A DNA stretch of 64,000 nucleotides from positions 68,353,807 through 68,417,806 of the forward strand of contig OV050030.1 in assembly GCA_920105625.2 (NCBI GenBank), written 5' to 3'. Below the pieces are notes generated by a model, which saw nothing but the letters and a program-made list of their open reading frames with translations, was not told the origin of the DNA and did not search any database. The DNA is from Clusia tigrina. Lineage: Eukaryota > Arthropoda > Insecta > Diptera > Clusiidae. The position numbers and the translations under genes are program-made. Every line of letters starts with the position of its first letter. Position 1 is the stretch's first letter. Below, piece by piece: positions 44,301-54,562 of this stretch.

Positions 44301-45290
44301 TCATCTTCGGTTGGGCTGACGATTATTAAATGCAATGTAACTGAATTGTTGTTGATGATGTTTGACGTACAAACAGGCTTCATTTTTGCATCTCTTGAAA
44401 CCCATACTCTGGATAACTTCATCTAATGTGTTGTTCCATGCACGACCAGATTGTTTTAACCCGTAGATTGCCTTTTGAAGCTTCAGTACTTTCTTTGGAT
44501 GCTGCTCATCAACAAAATTTTCCGGTTGTTTCATATATACGTCCTCTTCTAGCTTGCTGTTCAAATATGCATTTGATATGTCCACCTGGTGCATATGTAA
44601 CTGTTTTTCTGCAGCTATTGCGAACAACATTCGGATGGTCTCATAGCGTATAACTGGTGAAAATGTTTCCCAGTAGTTGATGCCGAATTGTTGCCCACAG
44701 CCTTTAGCAACTAGTCGATTTGAATTTTTCTATTTCGTCTTCTTTGTTTCTTTTGATGCGAAAGACCCACTTTGAACCAATGGCCTTTTTGTCTGATGGC
44801 AAATTGACTAATGACCATGTATTATTTGCCAGTAGTGCGTCGTATTCCTTTTGCATTGATATTTGCCAAGCATTGCCATGTTCAGCTTTTAATGCATCTG
44901 CTACTGATTGTGGGGCTTCGATGTCTTCCAGGCTGTTCAGATTATTTAGGATATGTCGCTGCTTTGCAGCCTGTATTCGTATGGATTTTGGTCTACCAGG
45001 TTGAACTTGCTTTGACTTTGGTGTCAGTGGTTTGCTTTGCCCAATTTCAACTCCTTCTGATTTTTCAACTTCTTCTGACTTTTCAGTATCTTTTGTCATT
45101 TCAGCTTCTTCTGACTTTGGTGTTTGTGGCCTGCTTTGCCCATCTGAATCCATGGCTTGGACAAACTCTTCCTCCTCCTCACTTGAGTCAGTACTGTTGT
45201 GTTTTATAGGGTCAGCTTCAGCTGGCACTGATGTTGGTGGATCTTGTTCTGGAACCTTAACGTTTGACTCGAAGCGAATGATGTTTGTAT
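44006..45290 (-). pseudogene. pol: Copia pol: integrase C-terminus to RT palm
   Basis: 44704-45228: hinge with acidic and KSIRIQ stretches, then DALKAEHGNAWQISMQKEYDALLANNTWSLV and KKAIGSKWVFRIKR (RT start). 44301-44630: MHQVDISNAYLNSKLEEDVYMKQPENF (motif A Asp present) and KLQKAIYGLKQSGRAWN (motif B). 44006-44422: LIIVSPTEDEISEIKQMIASKFEMQDGGQLNFFLGMEI. The junction near 44335 has lost the YVDD block in a small frame-changing deletion, so the RT is dead. Confidence 0.92.
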
Positions 45291-45506
45291 AAAGTCATCG
45301 TTTCTGTCTGAAATTTTGCATTTTTTTGTTACCTTTGCGTCGAAATCACCTTCCACGAATTTTACATCTCGCCGCTCAATAGTTTCCCGTTTATGTCGAT
45401 CATACAGGCGGTAGGCCTTGGCTGTAGAAGAGTAGCCGACAAATATATACTCCTTTCCCTTCGCTTGGAATTTGCTTTTTCTTGTCTTATCTGCGGCGAA
45501 TGCGCG
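45291..45506 (-). pseudogene. pol: Copia pol, piece left of the errantivirus
   Basis: Frames read RETIERRDVKFVEGDFDAK and KGKEYIFVGYSSTAKAYRLYD, the copia integrase C-terminal block (GYS...AYRL). The interruption at 45507 is inside the codon run that follows VFGS at 51846. Confidence 0.8.
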
Positions 45507-45765
45507 AATTACGTACTTAAGACGTTGAATTCAGTTTTAAAACTATTCTTTATTTATTTCATTCTCTTTGTTCTTAGTCTACCTTAACAAAATATGAATT
45601 GCAGCTATTCTGCAATTCAGCATAAACTTATCTCTAATGAGTTGGAAAGCATTCCCATGGTTTTGATGGCAATACGAAACCTTTGGGTTTGCTGTGACAG
45701 ACAGACAGGTAACAAAGTATGTGTTTGTACAAACACATATTTTGTCTACTTGATTGTATGTAACT
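45507..45765 (-). repeat. Errantivirus 3' LTR
   Basis: Matches 51583-51841 except about two bases near 45663-45668. Confidence 0.94.
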
Positions 45766-45804
45766 CCTCCATCCCTGGTAGAAAAATTCTCCTGAATTAG
45801 GTAA

Positions 45805-47271
45805 TTAAATATTGTCGTATCTTTCCGCAATTTCTTCAACTGTTTTGTGTTGAATATTTTTTTGAATTTTGATTCGTATATTATTTTTCCTTACAATTAT
45901 AAATATAACAGTCAATGTGACTACCATAATTATGATTAACGTTGCATTTATGCCATATGAGATATTTCTGGTTGACTTCAATTCTTCAATCATTTTGATG
46001 TTTTCTACTTGGGTTATTTTTAGTTGATTAAAGTTAATTTCATGTTTTTTTGTGAAATTGTACAATGTTTCATCGTTATCATATGCAAATTTATCATAGG
46101 TGTACATTTTCTTGTTTGAGTATTCACTATTTAATATTTTTATTGAACAATTATAAAATTCTATTAAGTTGTTTCCATTGACATTTATTAGTTTTCTGTC
46201 ATCACAATTGTGTATTAAAGAATTGTTTTTTGCATTTTTAATTATTATGGTTTCTTCATCAACATAAGTTACTGATTGTTCTTTATTAATTTTAAGTTTA
46301 CAATTATTATGAAAAATACAATTTGGACTTTTAATTAATTTTTGTGGGGTTGTATGTTCTTTATATAAATAATTTATATTGCTTATTTTTACAAAGTATT
46401 GTTGTTCTTCTTCGATTTCTAAAAAATTTGTATTTGGTATAGGTAATATTAATTTTACATTAGTTGTTTCAAAGTTAGTAGGTATTTTGATGGCAAATAC
46501 CAGTATATTATTATTGTAATACATAACACCTTGTTGTACTAATTTTAATTTGTAAAAATCTATGTTAAATGTTTCGATTTCGTCTGATGTTAGAATACTA
46601 GGGAGAAGTATATTATGTTTGGCAGAAGCAATGTTGTCTTGTATTTGGTTGATTCTGTTCTCTATGAATTTTAGTTTGAACATTATGTCCGAAAAATGAA
46701 AATGTTGGGCAATATATTCGTTCTGTGATTGCAATTCTTTAATAGCTTGAATCGTCTTGTTTCTGTCATTAAAAATTGTAGATTTTAATAATTTAATGCT
46801 GTCTGAGAAATGTTCATTTATCAAAATTTGTTTGTTTATTGCATTTATGGCATTATGACTATTTTGGGTCACTATATTTAAATGTTCAGTTATTATGTTT
46901 CTATCTTCATCGTCCATAGTACCAAAGAGCCATTTTTGCCAAGATCCGACAACATTGGCAAGTCCTCTTTTAAAACGAAATTGTCCTAAAGGAATTATAG
47001 ATTTTAATTTACTTTTCAATACCTGAATTTCTTTTGCTATTAATCCTTTATTTATAATTTGTATGTTGTTTATGTAACTTTCAATATCTTCTATTACGGC
47101 ATATATCTCCTGAGGATCTATCAAGTGTAATATAGTTACAGTCTCATTTACTATTTTTACAGACTTAACGTTTATAACAGCAAATCCTTGGTTCTGATTA
47201 AGAGATTTGACCTGGAGCGTTCCGCAGCCGGGATATATATTAATGAGTGTCACCAATATTATTATGGCAAT
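45805..47271 (-). CDS. env: Errantivirus Env glycoprotein
   Basis: Open frame of about 488 codons. It has no ATG at its start; the codon run begins right after AAATTTGCAG (3' splice site, AG at 47272-47273), as in errantiviruses where env is made from a spliced RNA using an upstream ATG. Hydrophobic signal-like start (IAIIILVTLINIYPG), furin-type site RFKR at residues 101-104 of the 490-codon frame followed by a Gly-rich fusion-peptide-like stretch (GLANVVGSW) and FGTMDDEDR, Asn-rich ectodomain with several N-x-S/T sites, a membrane span near residues 442-461 (ATLIIIMVVTLTVIFII) and a basic cytoplasmic tail. Matches the F-type envelope family shared with baculoviruses. No stop or shift seen. 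Confidence 0.93.
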   Translation of the reverse strand: MAIIILVTLINIYPGCGTLQVKSLNQNQGFAVINVKSVKIVNETVTILHLIDPQEIYAVIEDIESYINNIQIINKGLIAKEIQVLKSKLKSIIPLGQFRFKRGLANVVGSWQKWLFGTMDDEDRNIITEHLNIVTQNSHNAINAINKQILINEHFSDSIKLLKSTIFNDRNKTIQAIKELQSQNEYIAQHFHFSDIMFKLKFIENRINQIQDNIASAKHNILLPSILTSDEIETFNIDFYKLKLVQQGVMYYNNNILVFAIKIPTNFETTNVKLILPIPNTNFLEIEEEQQYFVKISNINYLYKEHTTPQKLIKSPNCIFHNNCKLKINKEQSVTYVDEETIIIKNAKNNSLIHNCDDRKLINVNGNNLIEFYNCSIKILNSEYSNKKMYTYDKFAYDNDETLYNFTKKHEINFNQLKITQVENIKMIEELKSTRNISYGINATLIIIMVVTLTVIFIIVRKNNIRIKIQKNIQHKTVEEIAERYDNI

Positions 47272-50200
47272 CTGCAAATTTCAATGGACGTTTAATGTTG
47301 GTAGGATGTACATTTTCTAAATTTCTTTTAATAAATTTGGGTTGTTCTTTATGTCGTACACTCCTATAATTTTTTATATAACCTTCTTGTCTTTGTTCTA
47401 CATAATTGTCACGTTTATTATTTTCTTGCATAATATCTGACGTTTTTTTGATTCGATACGATTTATTATTGTATTGTGATCAACTTTTTGCTGTTCAGCT
47501 TCTAACGGAGTGCATTTAATAGTTGAATGATAGGTATTGTTATAGAATTTTATTGATTTCGCCATTTGAATAATTATTGGTAAGTTTTCCTCAAGATTAA
47601 GTACCCTTATTTTCTCTGATATTGTATTATTTAATCTTTCAATGTCCGAGTTTCTGGTATGGCTATTAGGTTTAGTTGCATGGTATTCAATATTTGTCTC
47701 CTCTAAAAACCTTCGGACATTTACTGTATTAAATTCGTTATCAAAAACAAGTTTCTTTATGTTTCCTTTTATAGCTAAGAATTCTCTGATTTTCTGAATA
47801 ATAGTTTGGTTATTCCTATCTGGAAGGTGGAAGTGTACTGCGAATTTCGAGAATTTGTCTATAAAAATTATAAAAGATTGCTTGCTATTGACATATGTGT
47901 CAACATGAATTATTTCATTTGGCATAGATGGGGTTTCAGTATGCTGAAGATTCGGTTTTATAGGATTTCTATCGTATTTAGCGGATGTGCAGTGATCGCA
48001 ATTATTTATAACTTTATGAACTGTAGTTTTAAGTTCTGGGTTATAGATTCGGTGTTTAATTCCTTCATATGTTGGAATAATTCCTGAGTAACCTGTTTCT
48101 TTTTTGTGATATAACGCTATTTGCTTTTTCAACTCCTCTATATTTTCAACATCAGTGGCAAAATAGGTGCATTTGTGGAATTTAACATCTATTCGGTTTT
48201 GATAATATTCTTTGATAGCACTTTGATATTCAGAAAATTTGCTTTCATCTACAAAAGAATAAATACCGACTTGGCCTTTTAGATTGTAGGTTGCAAGCTT
48301 ACCTCCTATATTTTGCGAGCCCAAATCTTCATTGTCTATATATACTCTGGTTTTCCCGAAAACATTTATAGATTCTATATCTTTCTTCTCCGTAATTATT
48401 ATTTGAAATTTGAAGCGATTGACAACTGTATCGAGAATATGGATATTGTCATTTAGGTTTTCGTCTTGTAATAAATTCTCCTCAGTGTTTATAGTTTCCA
48501 CTAAAGGTTCGGTTTCATCGATACGGCTTAAGAAATCAGCTATGTGATTTTCTTTACCTTTAATATAATCTATTTTAGCGTTATAGTCCATTAAAATGAC
48601 AAGCCAACGCTGCAGTCTAGGGTTTATATCTCTACCGTTATTCTTAGCTTGTAACCACTTGAGTGGTTGATGATCTGTGCTAAGATCAAACTCTACTCCG
48701 TAGAGATATGGTCGGAAATATTGTGTGCTCCAAACAATGGCTAATAGTTCTTTTTCGATTGTAGAATAATTTCTTTCATGTACATTTAGTGTTCTGGAGG
48801 CATAGCATATTGGATGACCCTCTTGGGTTAGAACAGCACCCAATGCAAAGTTACTAGCATCAGTTATGAGCTTAAATTTTTTATTAAAGTTTGGATATCT
48901 TAAGATGGGTGGATTTACCAGAATATCTTTTAATTGCTCAAAAGCAGCAATAAAATTGGGATCATTTGAATTTACTTTTGAATTTTTTTCAAATATTTTG
49001 TCATAGGATATGCAATTTTTGCATAATCTTTTATAAATTTCCTGTAAAATCCCGTCATCCCTAGGAATGATTTTATCCTTTTTTGTGTGTTTGGAAGCTT
49101 CAACTTCTGAATTATTTCCACTTTTCTTGGGTTTGGTTTGACACCTTTAGGTGTAAGAACATGACCTAAAAATTCCGTTTGGTTTTGTAAAAAATTGCAT
49201 TTATCTATTTGGATTTTTAATTTGGCTTCCCGAAGCCGCTTGAATATTTTTTTCAAGTTAATTAAATGCTCATCTAAAGATGTGCTAAATATTAAAATAT
49301 CATCCAAATAAACAATACAAATTTTATTTACATAGTCCCTTAGTACGGAGTTCATGAGTCTTTGGAAAGTAGATGGAGCATTTTTTAATCCAAATGGCAT
49401 ACGAATAAATTCGTAGTGTCCGAATGGAGTATAAAATGCAGTTTTTTCCCTGTCATTTTGTTTCACCAAAATTTGATGGAACCCTTTTGCAAGGTCGACT
49501 GTTGAAAAATATTGGGCTCTGCCCAGTTTATCCAAAATTCCTTCCATATGAGGAATAGGAAATTTATCAGTTTTGGTGTATTCGTTGAGCTTCCTATAAT
49601 CCACGACTAACCTCCATTTTTTTATACCAGAATTGTCAATTTTCTTGGGTACAATCCAAAGAGGGCTATTGTACGGGGAAGTACTTTCTTTAATGATATT
49701 TTGCGAAAGCATTTCATTAATTTGTTTTAGGATTTCATTTTCATGAACTCGTGGGTATCGGTATATTTTAGAATAAAGAGGTTTGTCTATAGATGTTGGA
49801 ATTTCATGTTGTACTTCATGAGTTGCCGTTAGTTTATCTCCGTCTTTATAAAATAAATCTTGAAATTCTTCCAATAATTTTCTTAATTTACAATTTTCAT
49901 CCCGATTTAAATGATTTAAATTAAGTTGATTAATTTTACTGAAATCTGTATCTTCAATCGTCTGAATTGTATTGATATGATACGGAGATTGTTCTTCAAA
50001 AAGGATCTTTTTCCCAAAAATGTCCACAAATCTATTCTCTAAGTCAATTTTTGCTTTAAGGGGTATGAGAAAGTTTTGACCTATAATAGCATCATAGTTG
50101 CGGTTTGATATATTTATTACTTTCCAAGACAATGTCCCTGGTATATTAAATTCCCTAGGAAATGGTGTAATAAGGCCAGTGGATGTAGAACCTGTGCCAC

Positions 50201-50390
50201 TTAGTGTTCGAAATTTAAAAGGTTTTATTAAATCTATTTCCAGAAATTCGTCCTTGAAAAGATTATTTTTTATTATGCTAGTTTCTGATCCTGTATCAAT
50301 GAGACAAGTAACTATTTTACTTCCTATCGTAAGTGCTATTAAGGGTAATTTGGATTTTGAGTGGTTTTGAGAAAATTTACTTCCTCGTCA
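47240..50390 (-). pseudogene. pol: Errantivirus Pol (PR, RT, RNase H, IN), two indels
   Basis: Frame opens near 50390. Protease with CLIDTGSETSII near 50300. RT (48972-50132): PLWIVPKKIDNSGIKKWRLVVDYR, YFSTVDLAKGFHQI (motif A), FGLKNAPSTFQRLMN, IVYLDDILIFS (YLDD). Tether/RNase H (47398-48843): GAVLTQEGHPICYASRTL, EKELLAIVW. Integrase: H...H and CDHCTSAK zinc domain, HVDTY (first Asp), VFDNEFNT (second Asp), SDIERLNNTI (Glu). Two single-base breaks in A-runs near 48985 and 47435 divide the frame; both are in homopolymers and may be sequencing errors. In the sequence given the Pol polyprotein is not continuous. Confidence 0.92.
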
Positions 50391-50436
50391 TCTGATTCTT
50401 CTTTTAAATGATCTATATCCATTGGAGTGGCTTTAC

Positions 50437-51375
50437 TTAATTCAGATTGGGGTTTTGTGAATGTTTTTTTTCGAGAGCTATTTGTATATGTGTTTCTATT
50501 TTCATATTGATTTTTTGGAAAATTAGTTTTTTTTCTGTATCTGTTTTTTTTTTATCTTTTCTACATCTTTTGTCAATTGCTCTTTTATCATCTAGTAGAT
50601 ATAACTGTGAATAAACATTTTGCAAGGATTCTATGCTTAGAGTTTGTCCCACAATACATCCCCTAAATTGTCCATCGATTTTCGTCATAAGAATTTGAGT
50701 TAAGTCTCTGTCCACATTGTCCGGAGAGTACAGTTCTGGTTTATCATCGTCATAGGTATATATTTCATTTATTTTAAGCTTTGACTCCAATACAATGCTA
50801 AAGAGTTCTCTAAGACTACTTACTTTTATGTTTCTTATATAGTTAAATATATCTGCATAGGTTTTTTTCGGTCCATACTCCTTTTTTAATTGGTCCTTTA
50901 TTGAATTCCAATTCGCTTCGTCAGGTAGTAGTCCTATTAATCTTCCAGGGTTTCCAATAATTTTGGAATTTCTTATAATGCCAGTGCTATAATTGATGAT
51001 GTCGATATTATTTCCGCAAAGTTTGAAGAAATTCTCAACACTGTTAATAAACTGCAATAGCTGTTGACCTTTTCCAAACGGTTGGATCTGGTTAATTTGG
51101 CTTAAGACCTCATTGAGACTAAGTCCTAAACCAAATGTCTGCCGTTGCTGTTGTGGTTGATTTTGTTGCTGCTGATGTTCCTGCAGTTGTTGGAGTTCAG
51201 CCATCATCATACTAGCTTGGTCAGACCTCAGTTTTGTTTCCGTCCAAATGGCCTCTCTTTGGGCCAGCTCTTGTAGTAAACTTATCTGGGCTTGTTGCTG
51301 GTCCTTTATATATGCCTCTTGTTTTAAAACAATGCACTCTAAGTGTTCGATTCTATTTCTTATTTCTTCATTCAT
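50437..51375 (-). CDS. gag: Errantivirus Gag
   Basis: 312 codons from ATG at 51375 (the longer frame to 51411 would need TTG). N-terminal coiled coil (IEHLECIVLKQEAYI, Gln-rich repeats), then the gypsy-type Gag core (FINSVENFFKLCGNNIDIINYS, LLPDEANWNSIKDQLKKEYGPKKTY, RDLTQILMTKIDGQ). No zinc knuckle, usual for gypsy. Near 50545 the frame passes an A-run where a shift may have occurred: the other frame continues with ATPMDIDHLKEESDDEE, the PMD-D tail typical of gypsy Gag. Confidence 0.88.
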   Translation of the reverse strand: MNEEIRNRIEHLECIVLKQEAYIKDQQQAQISLLQELAQREAIWTETKLRSDQASMMMAELQQLQEHQQQQNQPQQQRQTFGLGLSLNEVLSQINQIQPFGKGQQLLQFINSVENFFKLCGNNIDIINYSTGIIRNSKIIGNPGRLIGLLPDEANWNSIKDQLKKEYGPKKTYADIFNYIRNIKVSSLRELFSIVLESKLKINEIYTYDDDKPELYSPDNVDRDLTQILMTKIDGQFRGCIVGQTLSIESLQNVYSQLYLLDDKRAIDKRCRKDKKKTDTEKKLIFQKINMKIETHIQIALEKKHSQNPNLN

Positions 51376-51561
51376 TTTTATTTTATTTATTATTATTTTT
51401 TTTTTATTCAAATATTTTATTAACTTTTTTTAATTGGTTATTTTCCTTTTGTGACCAAATTGCTTTACATTAATTGCAACCAATAAAATGGTTTCTTCCT
51501 TTATTATCAAATAATTTATTCACTTTTTAGAGTCTCGGTTCACTAAATATCTATAGATATT

Positions 51562-51583
51562 TATATTCACAGCGACTGCGCCA
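51562..51583 (-). promoter_or_regulatory. Errantivirus primer binding site
   Basis: Minus strand TGGCGCAGTCG directly after the 5' LTR, the form complementary to the 3' end of insect tRNA-Ser used by many gypsy-like elements. Confidence 0.75.
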
Positions 51584-51841
51584 ATTACGTACTTAAGACG
51601 TTGAATTCAGTTTTAAAACTATTCTTTATTTATTTCATTCTCTTTGTTCTTAGTCTACCTTAACAAAATATGAATTGCAGCTATTCTGCAATTCAGCATA
51701 AACTTATCTCTAATGAGTTGGAAAGCATTCCCATGGTTTGGATAGCAATACGAAACCTTTGGGTTTGCTGTGACAGACAGACAGGTAACAAAGTATGTGT
51801 TTGTACAAACACATATTTTGTCTACTTGATTGTATGTAACT
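51583..51841 (-). repeat. Errantivirus 5' LTR
   Basis: See 45507-45765. On the minus strand starts AGTTACATACAATC and ends GTACGTAATT. Confidence 0.94.
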
Positions 51842-52600
51842 CGCGCGATCCAAAAACTCGTAAATGTTTGACTGATGGTTTACGGTTCTTCCAAACTTCA
51901 AAAGGCGTTTGCCCATTTAAAGCTTTTGTTGGGCATCTATTGCGTAGATAAACTGCAGTATTAACCGCCTCGGCCCACAAGAACTCTTCCAGCTGTGCAT
52001 GAATTAAAAGCGACTTAGCCATTTCGACAATAGTACGATTTGCACGCTCGGCCACACCATTTTGCTGAGGTGTGTAAGGAACCGTCAGCTGTCTCTTTAT
52101 GCCGCACTTGTTTAAATGATTTATGAAATCGTTGTTGATATATTCTTTGCCATTGTCGCTTCGCAACGTCTTTATCTTTTTGCCCGTTTGGCACTCAACG
52201 TAAGATTTAAACAAGTTGAACTTTTCGAACACCTCACTTTTGGCGCGCATAAAGTACACTTAGATTTTGCATGAAAAATCGTCTATGAATGTCACAATTT
52301 ATTTCTATTGGCATGTTTCCGATTTGAAACCCGTGAACTAGATTTTTTTCACTGATCTGCTTAAGGCTTTGGAAATTTAAGTGTCCAAACCTATTATGCC
52401 ACTTTGTTGCCAGCGAAACTTCATTTAACATATAAACCGCACTTTCTGGTTGAATTGTGTACAGATACAAGTTGTCTTTTAACACCGCTCGTAACATCTT
52501 TTCGCCTTGTTTATTTTTGATAAGCGCCTCTGCTTCATCAAATGATGTTAAATTACCGTTTTGAGCTGCTTTGTTTACTGACAAAAAATTCATGTGTAAT
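51842..52600 (-). pseudogene. pol: Copia integrase core
   Basis: 52234-52593: LATKWHNRFGHLNFQSLKQI with the HRFGH zinc motif. 51822-52259: TLRSDNGKEYINN (Asp), VPYTPQQNGVAERANRTIVEMAKSLL (Glu in VAERAN), CPTKALNGQTPFEVWKNRKP, LRVFGSR, where the errantivirus inserted. The first Asp block is damaged near 52260-52300 (a frameshift). Confidence 0.93.
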
Positions 52601-52648
52601 GTCGGAACTTATAAAACTTCACGCATTTCAATGTTTGAGTATTCCGTT

Positions 52649-52927
52649 TTAAAATAAACTTTCAATTCCAGGGGATTCCACAAATTTATCGGCCGCCAGC
52701 ATAAATGTTGCTCTGTTCTCAGCAAACGATATAAACATACTCCTGTCACAACACATATGTGAAGTTGCGCCGCTGTCTAGACACCATGTACTTTTTCGCT
52801 GCTCGGCGACACTGCAATGCATCAAACAGTTTGTTTGCTCTCCTCCTGTGTTTCGTTTGGTGTTATTTTTCTGCTTGTACACTCTGACACACGATTCCCT
52901 GGCTTCCCCATATAAAGCATTTGCCAA
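52649..52927 (-). pseudogene. pol: Copia aspartic protease
   Basis: KSTWCLDSGATSHMCCDRSMF holds the DSGA active site of Ty1/copia proteases. The end is joined by a shift to the integrase part. Confidence 0.9.
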
Positions 52928-53660
52928 AAAAAACGACGGTTATCGTTACTTCTTTTGTTACCATCGTCACGACGTCTGCTGCTTTGCTGTACTTTTGTGT
53001 GTGCGTAAACTGCTTGGACCGACCATTCGCGTTCGTCTCTTTCTTGTTTGAGCGCTCCTTCTTCTAGAAGTTTCAGTTTTACCGTTTCAAACAGCGGTAG
53101 CTGATCCCGTGTCTCAATAGCAACAACAAAATTTTCAAATGAGTTTGGCAAACTGGAGAGAAGGATTATTGTTTTTAACTCATCAATAATTTTGATGTGC
53201 AGTTCTGCCAACTTTTCTATTATTTCTGTAAAGTAATTTACATATTGAGCCACATATTCGCCTTGTTTCATATTGAGACGCAAAAGTTTTAGGTAAAGCT
53301 GTACTTTACGAACTGGTCCGACTGACACATGCACATCGCGTAATTTTTTCCAAGCCTCTGATGAAGTTTCGCACAACTTTATGTGCTGAAGCTGTGACGG
53401 CTTTACGTTTAATATTATGCATGCCAATGCCTTTTGATCTGTTGAAGACCATTTTTATGTTTCTTCATTTGTGGACTTTGCAACAAGTACATATTTACCA
53501 CACACGACATTCCATAATTCCGATGTTATAAGTACGTTACGCATAGACATACACCACACATCATAATTGTCTTCACCAAGTTTTTCTATTTGGTGTGACA
53601 CGCTCATTATTTCTTTTGTTCTGAATTCACTGAGGATTTCACTTTAACAATGTCTTTACT
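52822..53660 (-). pseudogene. gag: Copia Gag
   Basis: Frame 52822-53427: ACIILNVKPSQLQHIKLCETSSEAWKKL, LLRLNMKQGEYVAQYVNYFTEIIEKL, LLSSLPNSFENFVVAIE: the UBN2-type copia Gag. Zinc knuckle near 52900 is out of frame (CFIWGSQGIVCQ). Upstream 53430-53660 in the same general frame reads KLGEDNYDVWCMSMRNVLI, the N-terminal LxGxNYxxWxxxM motif, after a stop at 53456. Confidence 0.9.
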
Positions 53661-53703
53661 TTTTCCGAACCACTTTTCTGCATTTAAGTAACCGAAGCGC
53701 CTT

Positions 53704-53719
53704 CTGGGCCCATAACTTT
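53704..53719 (-). promoter_or_regulatory. Copia PBS, initiator tRNA-Met half-type
   Basis: Plus strand CTGGGCCCATAAC (53704-53716) is the anticodon stem-loop sequence of insect initiator tRNA-Met, so the minus-strand RNA could pair with a 5' half of that tRNA, as described for Drosophila copia. It lies directly after the 5' LTR. Confidence 0.8.
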
Positions 53720-53908
53720 TGTTGGGATTTTAGTTATTTTCGAAGTTAAAGTTTTTATTCAGAACTAAATTATGATACAGAATGTTACAAAAGTAAGAAG
53801 TAAGAAGTAAGAAGTAAGAAGAGAAAAGAAAAATGTGATCATTTACTTTAAGACGGATGTTGCCAGATTATTATATTTAGCTTATATTACAAGCAAACAA
53901 TTTGAACA
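53720..53908 (-). repeat. Copia 5' LTR (189 bp)
   Basis: As 43193-43374 but with four 7-bp GTAAGAA units and three substitutions. Confidence 0.93.
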
Positions 53909-53913
53909 GTTTT

Positions 53914-54214
53914 AATTATTAACTTTAAATTAATAATTTAATATCAAATTTGGTTTATAGAAAACTAAAACACGATCGTGCTATGCATGAGCAGTTGGAC
54001 CACTAAGTGTCATTTTGCTGGACTTATCCCGGAATGGGTGGTAGGAAGAATAACCCAAAGTCCCCCCAGCAAATGCAATATTTGTGGAAGCAGCTGGAGG
54101 ACTAGCTGCACCTGTTAAGACGGCCAATTCGTACTGCAGTTAAGTGGAAAGAAATAATTAACTAGAGATTTATTACATTTTTATGTTCAGCTGTTACTAT
54201 GTTTTTAATTGCAG
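53914..54214. other. Spacer between copia and Harbinger region
   Basis: GC-richer phrase TTATCCCGGAATGGGTGGTAG near 54025. No gene recognised. Confidence 0.4.
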
Positions 54215-54562
54215 ACATTGGGAGTTTGGAAGAGCCAATTGCATATATGTGCACGGCGTTTCAAAATCAGCCAGCGGCTTACTGGAGTTTTGCCGAATTG
54301 TTAACCGATTAGCGAACTTGAGGAGGAAGCCTTAGACATTTTTGGTTCGGCAGCAGTGGACAGCGTGGCAAGTGTAGGGAGTTTTCGGCTAACGTTGCCT
54401 AAGGAATTTACTTCAGAGTATCCAAAATCTCATATGGCTAGTAGAGTGCTGACCCCTGTGCCATTACCCAGCCCTGCACTATCGTTGTGCCATGCACTGA
54501 CGCCGAGCCCTAGCCATCTGTGGGCCCTGCACTATCTCCGAGCCCTGCACCATCTCCGATAA
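54215..54562 (+). pseudogene. Unassigned relic frame, possibly second Harbinger gene
   Basis: After a good 3' splice site (TTTTTAATTGCAG, ends 54214) a frame reads DIGSLEEPIAYMCTAFQNQPAAYWSFAELL then a stop; another frame from about 54312 reads ELEEEALDIFGSAAVDSVASVGSFRL. It is followed by a degenerate CCCTGCACTATC tandem. PIF/Harbinger elements carry a second Myb-like gene, often divergent from the transposase, which would fit the location, but I see no Myb motif. Confidence 0.3.

Larger units (their letters stand above)
45507..51841 (-). mobile_element. Gypsy-type errantivirus (endogenous insect retrovirus)
   Basis: Two 259-bp LTRs (45507-45765, 51583-51841) differing at two positions by eye, TSD CGCG (45503-45506 and 51842-51845), LTR ends AGTTA...TAATT as in gypsy, and a tRNA-Ser-type PBS. 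Gag, pol and env on the minus strand, each largely open. Only three single-base breaks are found in the three frames, each next to an A/T homopolymer. Inserted in the copia integrase. Confidence 0.95.
43193..53908 (-). mobile_element. Copia-type LTR retrotransposon, split by an errantivirus
   Basis: LTRs 43193-43374 and 53720-53908 (TGTTGGGATTTT ... AATTTSAACA on + strand), target duplication GTTTT at 43188-43192 and 53909-53913. Order on the minus strand is gag, protease, integrase, RT, RNase H, as in Ty1/copia. Without the 6.3-kb insert it would be about 4.4 kb. LTRs differ by three substitutions and one 7-bp unit. RT lacks its YVDD. Confidence 0.95.
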
